Part shown: piece after piece, positions 56,384-64,000 of the stretch
Position numbering within the stretch: position 1 is the first letter of the stretch
How the letters are laid out: each line of letters begins with the position of its first letter
Assembly: GCA_016124585.1 (NCBI GenBank)
Contig: WGNL01000001.1
Span: forward strand, 62,001-126,000
DNA length: 64,000 bases
DNA from: Bacteroidota bacterium
GTDB taxonomy: Bacteria; Bacteroidota; Bacteroidia; Chitinophagales; Saprospiraceae
Direction of reading: 5' to 3'
Notes under the pieces: generated by a model
Seen by the model: only the letters and a program-made list of their open reading frames with translations
Told to the model about the DNA's origin: nothing
Databases searched by the model: none
Position numbers and translations under genes: made by a program

Positions 56384-57142
56384 ATGACCGCATTAATCAT
56401 AGAAGATGAAGAGGCCGCCGCTCGAAGGCTGGCAAAACTGATTCAGGAAGTGGATGCAAGCATCAAAATCGTTGACCAATTGGACAGTATTGAGGCTTCG
56501 ATCAATTGGTTTGAGCACCATGCCATGCCCGACTTGATTTTCATGGACATCAATTTGGCTGACGGTTTGAGTTTTGAAATTTTCAAATACCGGGAAATCA
56601 ACAAACCAGTGATTTTCACGACGGCATTTGACCAGTACACACTACAGGCATTTAAAGTGAATGCTGTGGATTATTTGTTGAAACCTATAAAAAAGGCAGA
56701 ATTGGAGCAGGCCATCCACAAATTCGTCAAATTGCACACACCAAATACAGCCAATTACAAGGAACTGGCGCAATCCATGCAGCGAGACGAATACAACAGC
56801 CGTTTCCTAATCCGCTTTGGGCAAACGATAAAAGTCGTCGAATTCAGGGATGTAGCCTATTTTTATACAGAAGATAAAATCACATTTTTGATTACGAAAG
56901 AAGGAAAGCGCTACCCAATTGAGCCCTCGCTCGAAAAATTGGAAGAAATGGCCGACCCACGCAGCTATTTTCGCATCAATCGGCAGTTCATCATCAATAT
57001 CGAGAGCATCAAAGAGATGTATGCCTACTCAAAATCGAGAGTAAAACTCATCCTTGAACCTCCCATCGACCGGGAAACTGTCGTGAGCACAGAACGGTCG
57101 CCAGTTTTCAAAAAATGGCTGACTGGAAAGGACGGCAAATGA
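56384..57142 (+). CDS. LytTR-family response regulator
   Basis: 252 residues. The N-terminal receiver domain (1-115) has the acidic pocket EDEE (7-10), phospho-acceptor Asp55 in LIFMDINLADG, Thr79/80 and Lys100 in DYLLKP. The C-terminal LytTR DNA-binding domain (about 140-250) shows the usual FRINRQFIINIESI and RVKLILEP motifs. It lies 19 bases after the kinase gene, so they form a two-component pair. LytTR regulators bind direct-repeat sites; no target site was identified. The next gene on the + strand starts 53 bases later. Confidence 0.94.
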   Translation: MTALIIEDEEAAARRLAKLIQEVDASIKIVDQLDSIEASINWFEHHAMPDLIFMDINLADGLSFEIFKYREINKPVIFTTAFDQYTLQAFKVNAVDYLLKPIKKAELEQAIHKFVKLHTPNTANYKELAQSMQRDEYNSRFLIRFGQTIKVVEFRDVAYFYTEDKITFLITKEGKRYPIEPSLEKLEEMADPRSYFRINRQFIINIESIKEMYAYSKSRVKLILEPPIDRETVVSTERSPVFKKWLTGKDGK

Positions 57143-57195
57143 CACTGACTTTTTCCTACATTTGGCGCTTCAATTGAAAACAACCAGCCGAAATT

Positions 57196-57639
57196 ATGCC
57201 TGAAAATGATTATATCTATGAACTTGCCGATGCTGAAAAGCTGATCAAAGGTTTTACCGCGTGCACGCTTTCAAAGACAGAATGGACACATGAGGCACAT
57301 CTGATAGCGGGTCTTTGGCTATTGGCAAAATACGGAGAGCAGGCACTGCCGGAAATGCGAACTAGACTGCTCCGTTTCAACGAGTCGGTGGGTGGAATAA
57401 ATGATGACCAAAATGGTTACCACGAAACAATGACCGTGTTTTGGCTTTGGGCGCTCAAAGAGATGTTCGCCGATGACGATGGCAAAGTGTATTGGAACCA
57501 AGATGCCCTAGACGATTTGCTTTTCGATGAAACACTGGCCGACCGCAATATTTGGGCTGAATTTTATTCCAAAGATTTGATGATGAGCGTTGCTGCAAGG
57601 CGGGGCTTTGTGCAGCCGGATTTAAAGGAAATGGAATAG
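57196..57639 (+). CDS. Conserved hypothetical cytoplasmic protein
   Basis: 147 residues, acidic, with no signal peptide or membrane helix. Striking conserved-looking residues are WTHEAHL (about 35-41) and NGYHETMTVFWLWAL (about 74-88); the spaced His and Glu residues would suit a metal site. I recall similar short proteins widely in bacteria but cannot name a function. It may be transcribed with the regulator gene (53-base gap). It converges on the lipoprotein gene with only 12 bases between stop codons and no terminator. Confidence 0.75.
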   Translation: MPENDYIYELADAEKLIKGFTACTLSKTEWTHEAHLIAGLWLLAKYGEQALPEMRTRLLRFNESVGGINDDQNGYHETMTVFWLWALKEMFADDDGKVYWNQDALDDLLFDETLADRNIWAEFYSKDLMMSVAARRGFVQPDLKEME

Positions 57640-57651
57640 CCACTAGGTTGC

Positions 57652-58026
57652 TTAATCGCAATCAAATACAATTTGGTTCACACCAATCGTGTCCAATTGT
57701 ATGTTTCGAGTATCTGAAAAAACATGACCTGGGCAATCGCAGGTGAAGTTCATTTTTTTATAGTCCAAGCCTTTTTCCAGATTCAGGAACAAAGAATCGC
57801 CAGGTAGGATTTCCACAAAACTTAGAACGGTTGTGTCATTGTTGTCCCTCCTCACCCTGTAAATCAATTCAACTTCCTTCACCTTGCAGCTGTCTGATTT
57901 GTTGTTGAGGTAAACTTCTGTATAATTGGGAATATTGAAAAAATCATCCGTTGAGCAGGCCCAAGCCATGTAGAGAAACACTACCAATACAGGAACAGTA
58001 ACAAGCAGTTTAGTAGCGGTTTTCAT
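57652..58026 (-). CDS. Putative lipoprotein, hypothetical
   Basis: 124 residues. An N-terminal hydrophobic segment (about 7-22) ends in MAWACS, where Cys24 could be lipidated. The remainder is a small beta-rich domain with two closely spaced Cys (TCDCPG) near the C-terminus. Its ATG lies directly after the stop codon of the upstream membrane-protein gene, so the two are probably translationally coupled. No family was recognised. Confidence 0.65.
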   Translation of the reverse strand: MKTATKLLVTVPVLVVFLYMAWACSTDDFFNIPNYTEVYLNNKSDSCKVKEVELIYRVRRDNNDTTVLSFVEILPGDSLFLNLEKGLDYKKMNFTCDCPGHVFSDTRNIQLDTIGVNQIVFDCD

Positions 58027-58422
58027 TCAAATATTGTTTTTTAAGAAAAAAATTGCTGCCAGGCAGCCTACGACGGAGAAAAGGCAATCGTTCCAGTCAA
58101 ACGTTCCTCTTCCAAATTCTGCGGCCTGCCAGCCCTCAAATACAACAGAAATAAGAGCCGTGAATCCAGCAACAGTAAATGCCGTAGCCATTGTTTTTGG
58201 TTTCCAAATCAGTAACAATGCCGCAGTTAGTGCAAATGACCAAAGCAAACTTGGCAATGATGCACCAACGTGGGCGGGTAGGGGTAAATCAATATTTGGG
58301 CCTTTGCCAAAAATGGCTGTACGTCTTGGTCGAAGGAAGCGGTAAAATAGTGCTCCCACGACCAGTGGAGTTGCAACCCAAATGCACCATTTGATTAGAA
58401 CTTCAAGTTTTTTCTTTTTCAC
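58027..58422 (-). CDS. VanZ-like small membrane protein
   Basis: 131 residues, about four membrane helices (near 10-28, 55-73, 80-100 and 112-128). The segment VVFEGWQAAEFGRGTFDWND (about 93-112) resembles the VanZ motif, with Glu and Gln in a helix followed by RGTFDxxD. VanZ-like proteins are widespread, with no clear general function outside teicoplanin resistance. It is the first gene of a two-gene unit with the lipoprotein gene. Confidence 0.65.
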   Translation of the reverse strand: MKKKKLEVLIKWCIWVATPLVVGALFYRFLRPRRTAIFGKGPNIDLPLPAHVGASLPSLLWSFALTAALLLIWKPKTMATAFTVAGFTALISVVFEGWQAAEFGRGTFDWNDCLFSVVGCLAAIFFLKNNI

Positions 58423-58521
58423 TTTTTGATTGAATTATCAAGGTGATTTGTGATTTCAAAATAAAATAAACTAAACCAAATCTCCGCTTTCAGCAAGTGA
58501 TTTTGCTTGTTCAGGCTTGAA

Positions 58522-58529
58522 TAGTTTTG
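58522..58529 (+). promoter_or_regulatory. Candidate -7 element for the haem-lipoprotein cluster
   Basis: TAGTTTTG fits TAnnTTTG and lies 31 bases before the ATG at 58560. The nearest TTG upstream is 16 bases away, shorter than usual, so support is partial. Confidence 0.35.
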
Positions 58530-58559
58530 AGCTCTGATTTGCTCTCCTAATTTTGAAGC

Positions 58560-59333
58560 ATGAAGCAAAAGTTTCCAACTCGCCAGTTATTCTTGTTAGC
58601 AGTTATCGGCTATTTTGTAGTTGCAATGGCAACCTTTGGCACTTCTTGCAAACATCCCCCATTATTTGATGATGACGGTCTCACACCTGTTGACTCAATG
58701 GATACGACTGTGGTAATCGATACCTTCCCAACTGGCACTCCTTGCGACCCAGATTCCGTTTATTTTGAAACGGACGTTCTGCCCATCTTGATTTCAAGCT
58801 GTGCTAAATCGGGTTGCCACAATGCTGCCTCCCACGAAAAAGGGGTTATTTTGGATAGCTACGCCAATGTGGTACAAACGGGAGATGTCCGCCCGTTTGA
58901 CCTTAACGGGAGCGACCTTTATGAAGTAATTACGGAAACAGACCCTGACAAGCGAATGCCGCAGCCACCCAATGCACCTTTGACCCAAGCCCAGATTCAG
59001 CTCATCGCTAAGTGGATTAACCAAGGTGCGCAGGATTTGCATTGCGACCCAGCTTTCGGAGCTTGCGACACCACTAACATTAGCTTCAGCCAAACTTTGA
59101 AGCCCATCTTAAATTTCTATTGCGTGGGCTGCCACAGTGGGGCAGGGGCTTCTGGCAACGTACATTTGGATGCTTACGCAGGAGTAAAATCCGTTGCTCA
59201 AAATGGTAAACTATTGGGCGTCATTTCTTGGGCACCCGGCTTTCAGAAAATGCCACAAGGCGGTAACCAACTGGATGACTGCAAAATTGCTAAGTTCAAG
59301 ACTTGGATAGACAGTGGGGCCCCTGAGAATTGA
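58560..59333 (+). CDS. Cytochrome c-like lipoprotein with two haem-binding motifs
   Basis: 257 residues. The signal ends in FGTSC with Cys30 as likely lipidation site. Two domains follow: the first has C81-AKSG-C86-H87 (CxxxxCH, wider than the usual CxxCH), the second C188-VG-C191-H192. Candidate distal Met ligands lie in KRMPQP and QKMPQG. Each domain ends with a WI-x-x-GA-like motif (KWINQGAQD, TWIDSGAPE). The order suggests a periplasm-facing dihaem protein, possibly for electron transfer; haem loading is not proven. First of four close co-directional genes. Confidence 0.8.
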   Translation: MKQKFPTRQLFLLAVIGYFVVAMATFGTSCKHPPLFDDDGLTPVDSMDTTVVIDTFPTGTPCDPDSVYFETDVLPILISSCAKSGCHNAASHEKGVILDSYANVVQTGDVRPFDLNGSDLYEVITETDPDKRMPQPPNAPLTQAQIQLIAKWINQGAQDLHCDPAFGACDTTNISFSQTLKPILNFYCVGCHSGAGASGNVHLDAYAGVKSVAQNGKLLGVISWAPGFQKMPQGGNQLDDCKIAKFKTWIDSGAPEN

Positions 59334-59374
59334 ATTGGCGTGCACATTCTTCTGAGAAAATTGGATATTGTTTT

Positions 59375-59740
59375 ATGAAAAAATACCTGATAAGCGGTTT
59401 AATTTTGGCAAGCTTACTTTGCGGGTCTTGCTATTACGATGTGGAAGAAGAAATTTACCCCACGCTTGCCTGCAACACCTCCGATGTGACCTTGAGTGGG
59501 GTGGTGGAGCCGCTCCTGAAAAGCAAATGCTATAAATGCCACGATGCAGCCAACAACAATGGCAATGTTACTTTGGAAGGTTATGCCAATTTGAAAAAGT
59601 ACGTGGATAGCGGACAATTTTTGGGTGCAATAAAACACAGTCCTGGCTTCTCGCAAATGCCAAAAAACGAAGCAATGCTTGTGGACTGCGACATCCAAAA
59701 AATTGAAGCATGGATAAATAATGGAGCCCTACAGAACTAA
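59375..59740 (+). CDS. Small cytochrome c-like lipoprotein
   Basis: 121 residues from ATG 59375; a longer frame from a TTG at 59330 is unlikely. The signal ends in LCGSC with Cys19 as likely lipidation site. One haem motif C52-YK-C55-H56 and a Met in SQMPK are seen. It resembles the second domain of the preceding protein (GNVxLxxY, PGFxxMP, DCxIxKxxxWI), so it is a duplicate or partner. The gap to the preceding gene is 41 bases. Confidence 0.8.
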   Translation: MKKYLISGLILASLLCGSCYYDVEEEIYPTLACNTSDVTLSGVVEPLLKSKCYKCHDAANNNGNVTLEGYANLKKYVDSGQFLGAIKHSPGFSQMPKNEAMLVDCDIQKIEAWINNGALQN

Positions 59741-59802
59741 GCAAACAGCATGATTCTACAACTTGGCGGTGTATTAACCGCTTCAAACACCAACCATTTA
59801 TT

Positions 59803-60210
59803 ATGAAAAAATTTCTGATTGTCACCCTCATCCTCCTTCTTGGCGCAGGTATTTTTGGTTACATGCAATGGAACAAACCACACCAGGACATTGCGGCAGC
59901 AAAGTCAGACGTTACCATCACTGCTACCGACTTAGTGGCTGCATTTGATTCAAATGAGGATGAGGCCAATGCGAAGTACAACGATAAAATTGTGGAAATC
60001 ACTGGAACGGTAAAAGAGACCACTCAAGCCGATGGCAAGACGAATGTCAGTCTGGATGCTGGTGATTCTATGTCGGGTGTCACTTGCGAACTCGACGATT
60101 TGAGCACGCCAAAGCGTACCACTTTCAATCCCGGTGAGCAAGTCACCTTCAAATGCACCTGCACTGGTAAATTGCTGGACGTGGTGCTGGTACGCTGCGT
60201 GGAGAAATAA
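59803..60210 (+). CDS. OB-fold (tRNA_anti-like) periplasmic or membrane-anchored protein
   Basis: 135 residues: one N-terminal helix (about 4-20), then an OB-fold domain. The pattern ATDLVAAFDSNEDEANAKYN, DKIVEITGTV, CELDD, GEQVTFKCTCTG is that of the tRNA_anti-like family, annotated for its fold only. In Bacteroidota it often neighbours DUF5777 and haem-type proteins, as here (8 bases before the DUF5777 gene). Function unknown. Confidence 0.78.
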   Translation: MKKFLIVTLILLLGAGIFGYMQWNKPHQDIAAAKSDVTITATDLVAAFDSNEDEANAKYNDKIVEITGTVKETTQADGKTNVSLDAGDSMSGVTCELDDLSTPKRTTFNPGEQVTFKCTCTGKLLDVVLVRCVEK

Positions 60211-60218
60211 TTTCAAAG

Positions 60219-61094
60219 ATGAAAAAAAGTGTTTTAGTTTTCATGTTCAGCTTGCTGAACCTATTTCTGCTGTCTGCTCAGGACGACCTGCTCTCCTTAC
60301 TTGGGGAGGACGAACCTACGACGGAGTATGCAACAGCGGCATTTAAAGCCAATCGAGTTATCAACTTACACTCCATTGAAAGCACAGCTGGCGGCGTGTT
60401 GGATGTGAAGATTTCGCATCGGTTCGGCTTCGTAAATGGAGGTGTGCAGGAACTGTTTGGGCTTGACCAAGCCTCCATCCGCATCGGTGCCGATTATGGC
60501 ATCAGCAATCGGCTCACCGTTGGTTTTGGTCGGAGCAGTTACGAAAAAACATACGATGGTTTTTTGAAATACAAATTGCTCCGGCAAAGCAGTGGGGCAA
60601 AACTGATGCCCATCACTGCCTCTTTCTTGGCAACTATTGCGATCAAGACAATACCTTGGGCCAATCCAGACAGAGAAAACTACATGAGTTCCCGAATGTA
60701 CTACACCTTTCAGTTGTTGTTGGGGAGGAAGTTCAGTGAGGGGTTTAGTTTGCAACTTTCGCCCACTTTGTTGCATCGAAATCTGGTAAGGACTAAGTCG
60801 GAAAGCAACGATGTTTACGCAATTGGTGCGGCCATTCGGCAGAAAGTATCCAAGCGTGTAGCCATCAACGCTGAGTATGTGTACGTTTTGCCCAACCAAT
60901 TGGCTGATGGTTACCGAAATTCACTTTCCATCGGATTCGACATCGAGACTGGTGGCCATGTCTTTCAACTGCATTTCACCAACTCCACTTCCATGATTGA
61001 AAAAGGGTTTATTGGAGAAACGATTGGTGATTGGCGCAACGGCGGGGTGCATTTTGGATTCAATGTTTCTAGGGTTTTCACCCTAAAAAAATAG
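60219..61094 (+). CDS. DUF5777 family outer-membrane beta-barrel protein
   Basis: 291 residues. Signal peptide (about 1-20), then repeated amphipathic strands with alternating hydrophobic residues, and family motifs AAFKANRVINLHSIE, ISHRFGFVNGG and GADYGISNRLTVGFGRSS. The C-terminus ends in a strand (FGFNVSRVFTLKK) as barrels do. The gene lies 8 bases after the OB-fold gene and ends the four-gene cluster. No substrate is known; the context suggests a link with the haem-type lipoproteins. Confidence 0.85.
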   Translation: MKKSVLVFMFSLLNLFLLSAQDDLLSLLGEDEPTTEYATAAFKANRVINLHSIESTAGGVLDVKISHRFGFVNGGVQELFGLDQASIRIGADYGISNRLTVGFGRSSYEKTYDGFLKYKLLRQSSGAKLMPITASFLATIAIKTIPWANPDRENYMSSRMYYTFQLLLGRKFSEGFSLQLSPTLLHRNLVRTKSESNDVYAIGAAIRQKVSKRVAINAEYVYVLPNQLADGYRNSLSIGFDIETGGHVFQLHFTNSTSMIEKGFIGETIGDWRNGGVHFGFNVSRVFTLKK

Positions 61095-61108
61095 TTAGAT
61101 GAAATGTC

Positions 61109-61270
61109 TCACCTTTTAGGGCATTTTTTGCAGCGCTTCCCTTCTTTATGTTTTTTGCAGCATTTTTTCTTGTCTTTGGCTTGCAGCACTGGCAACCAGA
61201 ATGGCAGGTGGCGAAGTGGGTTGGTCGGTGTTCCGCCTTCTTCTTGGAACAATTGTTTTTGTTTGCTCAT
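61109..61270 (-). CDS. Very small Lys/Cys-rich protein
   Basis: 53 residues from ATG 61270. The C-terminal 20 residues contain four Cys in KKCCKKHKEGKRCKKCPK, a pattern I have met in short Bacteroidota proteins; CC-x8-C-x2-C could bind a metal. A longer start at 61297 is possible. An overlapping 60-codon frame at 61146-61328 lacks any such pattern. It converges on the DUF5777 gene with a 14-base gap. Confidence 0.6.
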   Translation of the reverse strand: MSKQKQLFQEEGGTPTNPLRHLPFWLPVLQAKDKKKCCKKHKEGKRCKKCPKR

Positions 61271-61426
61271 GAAGTTGTGATTGAAATTCAAAAACAAAAA
61301 TACGCCAAGCCAATTTAAAAATCGTCACTGTTGCGCAATTTACTTAGAATTAATCTTGATAAGGAGTTTGTTCAAAGTAGGAACTGACCAAAGGCTACTT
61401 ACCATGGGTAGAATGGAATCTCCCGT

Positions 61427-61434
61427 TAACTTTG
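61427..61434 (+). promoter_or_regulatory. Candidate -7 element for ornithine aminotransferase
   Basis: TAACTTTG followed by C is an exact TAnnTTTG match, 38 bases before the ATG. The -33 TTG is not evident. Confidence 0.45.
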
Positions 61435-61472
61435 CACGAAATCTAAGAATCAGTTTATAAAATCAAATTATC

Positions 61473-62756
61473 ATGGTAAACGAAGCAACACGACTCGGGA
61501 CTGCCGAGCTTATAGCCCTGGAAGACAAATACGGAGCGCATAATTATCATCCATTACCAGTGGTACTTTCCCGAGGCGAAGGTGTTTTTGTTTGGGATGT
61601 TGATGGCAAGCAGTATTTCGATTTCCTTTCTGCCTATTCTGCTGTGAACCAAGGCCACTGCCATCCACGCATCATTGAAGCACTAAAATCACAAGCTGAA
61701 AAACTCACTTTGACCTCACGGGCTTTTTATAATGACCAGCTTGGGATTTATGAGAAATTCGTGACCAGCTATTTTGGTTATGATCGAGTATTGCCAATGA
61801 ACACAGGAGTTGAGGCGGTGGAGACTGCGATGAAGCTTTGCAAGAAATGGGGCTACAAAGTCAAGGGGATTGCACAGCAGGATGCTAAAATCATTTTTGC
61901 CACTGGCAATTTTCACGGCCGCACTCAAGCCATAATATCCGCTAGTGTAGACCCTGGTGCTACTGCCGATTATGGACCGTACTTGCCCGGAATTGAAATA
62001 ATTCCATACAACGACCTCGAAGCGCTGACGGACGCCGTGAAAGACCCAAATGTTGCGGGTTTCATCGTTGAACCGATACAAGGTGAAGCAGGAGTTTTCG
62101 TCCCAGATGCCAACTATTTGCCAGAAGTTAGAAGAATTTGTAAAGCGGCTAATGTGCTTTTCATCGCCGATGAAGTACAGACGGGTATTGCACGCACTGG
62201 TCGTCTGTTGGCAAGCTGCGGCAATTGCAGCTGTGAAAAAAGCTGTGAAAACCGCTACGAAAGCCGTCCAGATATTTTGATTTTAGGAAAAGCTATGTCA
62301 GGTGGTGTATTTCCTGTTTCCGCTGTTTTAGCCGATGACGAAATTATGCTCACTATCAAGCCGGGTGAGCACGGTAGTACTTTTGGTGGCAATCCTTTGG
62401 CATGTGCAGTGGCAATTGAAGCCCTCAAAGTGATTGAAGATGAAGGTTTGGCGGAGAATGCAATGCGTCTTGGTGAAATCTTCCGGGAGCGGATGCAAAG
62501 TCTGATAGCCAAGACAGAACTAGTAACTTTAGTACGCGGTAAAGGACTTCTTAACGCAATTGTCATCAATGATGATGAAGACAGTCATACCGCTTGGGAT
62601 ATTTGCGTAAAACTTGCCGAAAATGGCTTGCTCGCAAAGCCAACTCATGGCAATATCATACGTTTCGCTCCGCCACTTGTAATGACGGAAGAACAACTAC
62701 ATGCTTGTTGTGATATCATCGAAAAGGTGATTTTGACATTTGATAAGGCTCATTAA
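61473..62756 (+). CDS. rocD: Ornithine--oxo-acid aminotransferase
   Basis: 427 residues, a class III PLP-dependent aminotransferase that converts ornithine and 2-oxoglutarate to glutamate semialdehyde and glutamate in the cytoplasm. Typical motifs: [20 protein letters not shown] at the N-terminus, [33 protein letters not shown], the PLP lysine in [12 protein letters not shown], and [13 protein letters not shown]. Between the EVQTG motif and the PLP lysine lies a short Cys-rich insertion ([10 protein letters not shown]) where most homologues have a plain loop. It is transcribed alone with a strong terminator. Confidence 0.93.
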   Translation: MVNEATRLGTAELIALEDKYGAHNYHPLPVVLSRGEGVFVWDVDGKQYFDFLSAYSAVNQGHCHPRIIEALKSQAEKLTLTSRAFYNDQLGIYEKFVTSYFGYDRVLPMNTGVEAVETAMKLCKKWGYKVKGIAQQDAKIIFATGNFHGRTQAIISASVDPGATADYGPYLPGIEIIPYNDLEALTDAVKDPNVAGFIVEPIQGEAGVFVPDANYLPEVRRICKAANVLFIADEVQTGIARTGRLLASCGNCSCEKSCENRYESRPDILILGKAMSGGVFPVSAVLADDEIMLTIKPGEHGSTFGGNPLACAVAIEALKVIEDEGLAENAMRLGEIFRERMQSLIAKTELVTLVRGKGLLNAIVINDDEDSHTAWDICVKLAENGLLAKPTHGNIIRFAPPLVMTEEQLHACCDIIEKVILTFDKAH

Positions 62757-62778
62757 AGCTAATACATCTTACATGTGA

Positions 62779-62817
62779 AACGCCGACATCTTCTTAATTT
62801 GGAGTGTCGGCGTTTTT
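62779..62817 (+). terminator. Intrinsic terminator after rocD
   Basis: A 10-bp stem AACGCCGACA (62779-62788) / TGTCGGCGTT (62805-62814) is followed by further T residues. Confidence 0.92.
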
Positions 62818-63201
62818 ATTTGACAAAATTGCTGTAATAACTTTCAGAACTTTATTAGTTGATATGGCTAAAATGAAAAATAAATTCTGATATTATAGAG
62901 GTATTTAAAGATAAACAAATTAAAAAGATTATGGATTTTCGTTAATTTGCTGTTTAACACAAAGTATAATTTGAGTTAATCTTTTGTGTGTTTTAAATGA
63001 TTGCATCAAGAGTCTGCGTTAAGCATTTGAGTATGTTGGATTTTGTTAATAAGTATGGAATAATCTTGCTTCAACTGAGCCTTTATCTTTCAACTTAGAA
63101 AAATTTATTTCTAAGTATTTGATTCTAAGTGTTTTAGAAAAAAATAATGATTTTTAATATAGAATTCACATTGTTTTTTTTGTGAATTTTCCGAAAATTG
63201 A
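62818..63201. other. AT-rich gene-free stretch
   Basis: About 380 bases with no frame worth calling. It holds two short palindromes: CTTAGAAA / TTTCTAAG (63094-63115) and AATTCACA / TGTGAATT around a T-rich loop (63163-63188). The second overlaps the -33 element of the promoter that follows. Confidence 0.5.
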
Positions 63202-63209
63202 TATGTTTG
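63180..63209 (+). promoter_or_regulatory. Bacteroidota-type promoter
   Basis: TTG (63180-63182), exactly 19 bases, then TATGTTTG (63202-63209): a full match to the -33 TTG / -7 TAnnTTTG pattern. Transcription would start near 63215. Confidence 0.6.
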
Positions 63210-63214
63210 TAAAT

Positions 63215-63369
63215 ATATACGGATTTCCTCTCCATTTTAAGGTATTTAGCATTGTAAGCACTGAGAAACGCTATTTAATTTTTTAAAAACCAACGGTAAT
63301 CATTTTTTCAATGGTTGCCCTAGATATATATGCTTTGATTCATGGGCGTAAATATATTGCGCCCTTTTT
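63215..63369 (+). promoter_or_regulatory. Candidate attenuating leader or small RNA ending in a terminator hairpin
   Basis: Downstream of the promoter, GGGCG (63344-63348) pairs with CGCCC (63360-63364), followed by five T residues: a terminator-like hairpin about 110 bases before the next ATG. An earlier GCCC (63317-63320) can pair with GGGC (63344-63347) instead, which would prevent the terminator. The RNA would be about 155 bases if it ends here. Confidence 0.45.
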
Positions 63370-63479
63370 GTATTTAATAGATTTCTCAAATACCGACTTC
63401 CTAAATGATTAATTTGTCCTGTAGTGCAATACTATGGGGTAGGTTTTTATTTGCTGGAAGTCATTAACCAAACTATTTT

Positions 63480-64000
63480 ATGAAAACGTTTACTTCCTTA
63501 ATGGCTTCAGTGGCTTTAATGTTTTTTTTAGCGTTGGCCAATCGGGCTAATGCTCAAGTAGACTTGCTCTCCGACCTTTTTAGTCAGATGGACCCTAGCC
63601 TTGGACAAGTACTTCAGAACAATTTTGACTCCCTGAACAACGCAGGAAATCTCAACCAAAATGCTGACAACGAACTTTTTGACCAACTAAACGACCACCT
63701 ATTAAATGACATTCCTCCCGGAAATTTTGACGCTAATTTTCAAAGTGAGCTTGGTTCTGGACTAGATACTTTGTTGTTTCACTTACCCGGATTGAACCTT
63801 CCAACAGGAGATCAGGATGTTTTGCTAAGTGATATTGATTGGATAAATAATATTCTTAACAATAACTCCGATTCATTGGCAGGGTTATTTGGCCAATACA
63901 ATGATAGCCTCTATTTTGATCCTTCTTGGGATGTTACAATCATCGATTCTGACGACTTAAATGAAGAGGGTAATCAATTTCTTGCTGATTCTATTAATAT
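63480..64000 (+). CDS. Exported protein, N-terminal part (3' cut by window)
   Basis: ATG at 63480-63482 opens a frame that is still open at the window end (173 codons seen). A clear signal peptide (about 1-25, ending ANAQ) is followed by an Asn/Asp/Leu-rich region with repeated short helices (DLLSDLFSQMD, NELFDQLNDHL). No family was recognised. The high Asn/Asp content and absence of Cys suggest a secreted, possibly calcium-binding protein, but that is a guess. Confidence 0.75.
   Translation, partial: MKTFTSLMASVALMFFLALANRANAQVDLLSDLFSQMDPSLGQVLQNNFDSLNNAGNLNQNADNELFDQLNDHLLNDIPPGNFDANFQSELGSGLDTLLFHLPGLNLPTGDQDVLLSDIDWINNILNNNSDSLAGLFGQYNDSLYFDPSWDVTIIDSDDLNEEGNQFLADSIN

Noticed and set aside
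58034..58345. 103-codon frame on the + strand
   Set aside because: It is antisense to the VanZ-like gene, which has clear membrane helices and abuts the next gene; the + frame has neither.
59330..59374. Upstream TTG start for the small cytochrome-like lipoprotein
   Set aside because: It would put a charged stretch before the signal peptide and overlap the preceding stop codon; ATG 59375 gives a normal lipoprotein signal.
61146..61328. 60-codon - strand frame overlapping the small Cys-rich gene
   Set aside because: The alternative frame (61109-61270) has a meaningful Cys/Lys pattern and a proper ATG; this one has no pattern.

Overview
The window looks like a chromosome segment of a marine or environmental Bacteroidota, most likely of the Saprospiria (Saprospiraceae-type). 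This rests on two proteins ending in the type B sorting domain of the type IX secretion system (T9SS), family hallmarks such as DUF4293 and DUF5777 proteins, giant surface proteins rich in SprB-like, HYR-like and 'NGIDDDGDGL' repeats, starts preceded by A-rich stretches instead of Shine-Dalgarno sites, and several -7 elements of the Bacteroidota form TAnnTTTG. The lineage is inferred from protein style only.

Layout. 1-9.4 kb is housekeeping: the end of a rhodanese protein, a SPOR-domain protein, a RecB/AddA-like helicase, an exported cohesin-fold-like protein, a DUF4293 membrane protein, an ExbB / membrane protein / ExbD / ExbD operon for TonB energisation, tRNA-Ser(GGA) and a TatD-family hydrolase. 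9.9-52.7 kb is almost entirely five co-directional giant genes (2433, 2686, 2601, 1553 and 4572 codons) for modular secreted or surface proteins. 52.9-64 kb returns to normal-sized genes: YceI, a sensor kinase with a propeller ectodomain plus its LytTR regulator, small hypothetical genes, a four-gene cluster (two haem-motif lipoproteins, an OB-fold protein, a DUF5777 barrel), a tiny Cys/Lys-rich protein, ornithine aminotransferase, and the start of an exported protein cut by the window edge.

The giant-gene region is the most interesting part. The outer two genes (9907 and 38974) end in T9SS type B sorting domains and share an apparently undescribed 150-190-residue module (four full and two shortened copies in the first, one copy in the second). 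In the first gene it alternates with a Cys-rich module in a superrepeat of about 1090 bp. The middle three genes (17540, 25791, 33953) are paralogues with variable heads (PA14, choice-of-anchor A, discoidin-like, propeller-like, GATase-like) and a constant tail ending in a dockerin-like double EF-hand motif with the signature YQGPxND and no recognisable T9SS signal. Their modules are separated by 19 copies of a short Cys/Asp-rich linker. Four of the five genes carry copies of an A/C-rich motif (AACAAACAC) at or around the start codon.

Non-coding signals include clear intrinsic terminators after most transcription units, a strong inverted repeat at 33640-33712, and a promoter plus a terminator-like hairpin with a possible competing pairing ahead of the last gene. 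No insertion sequence, phage gene or CRISPR array was seen.
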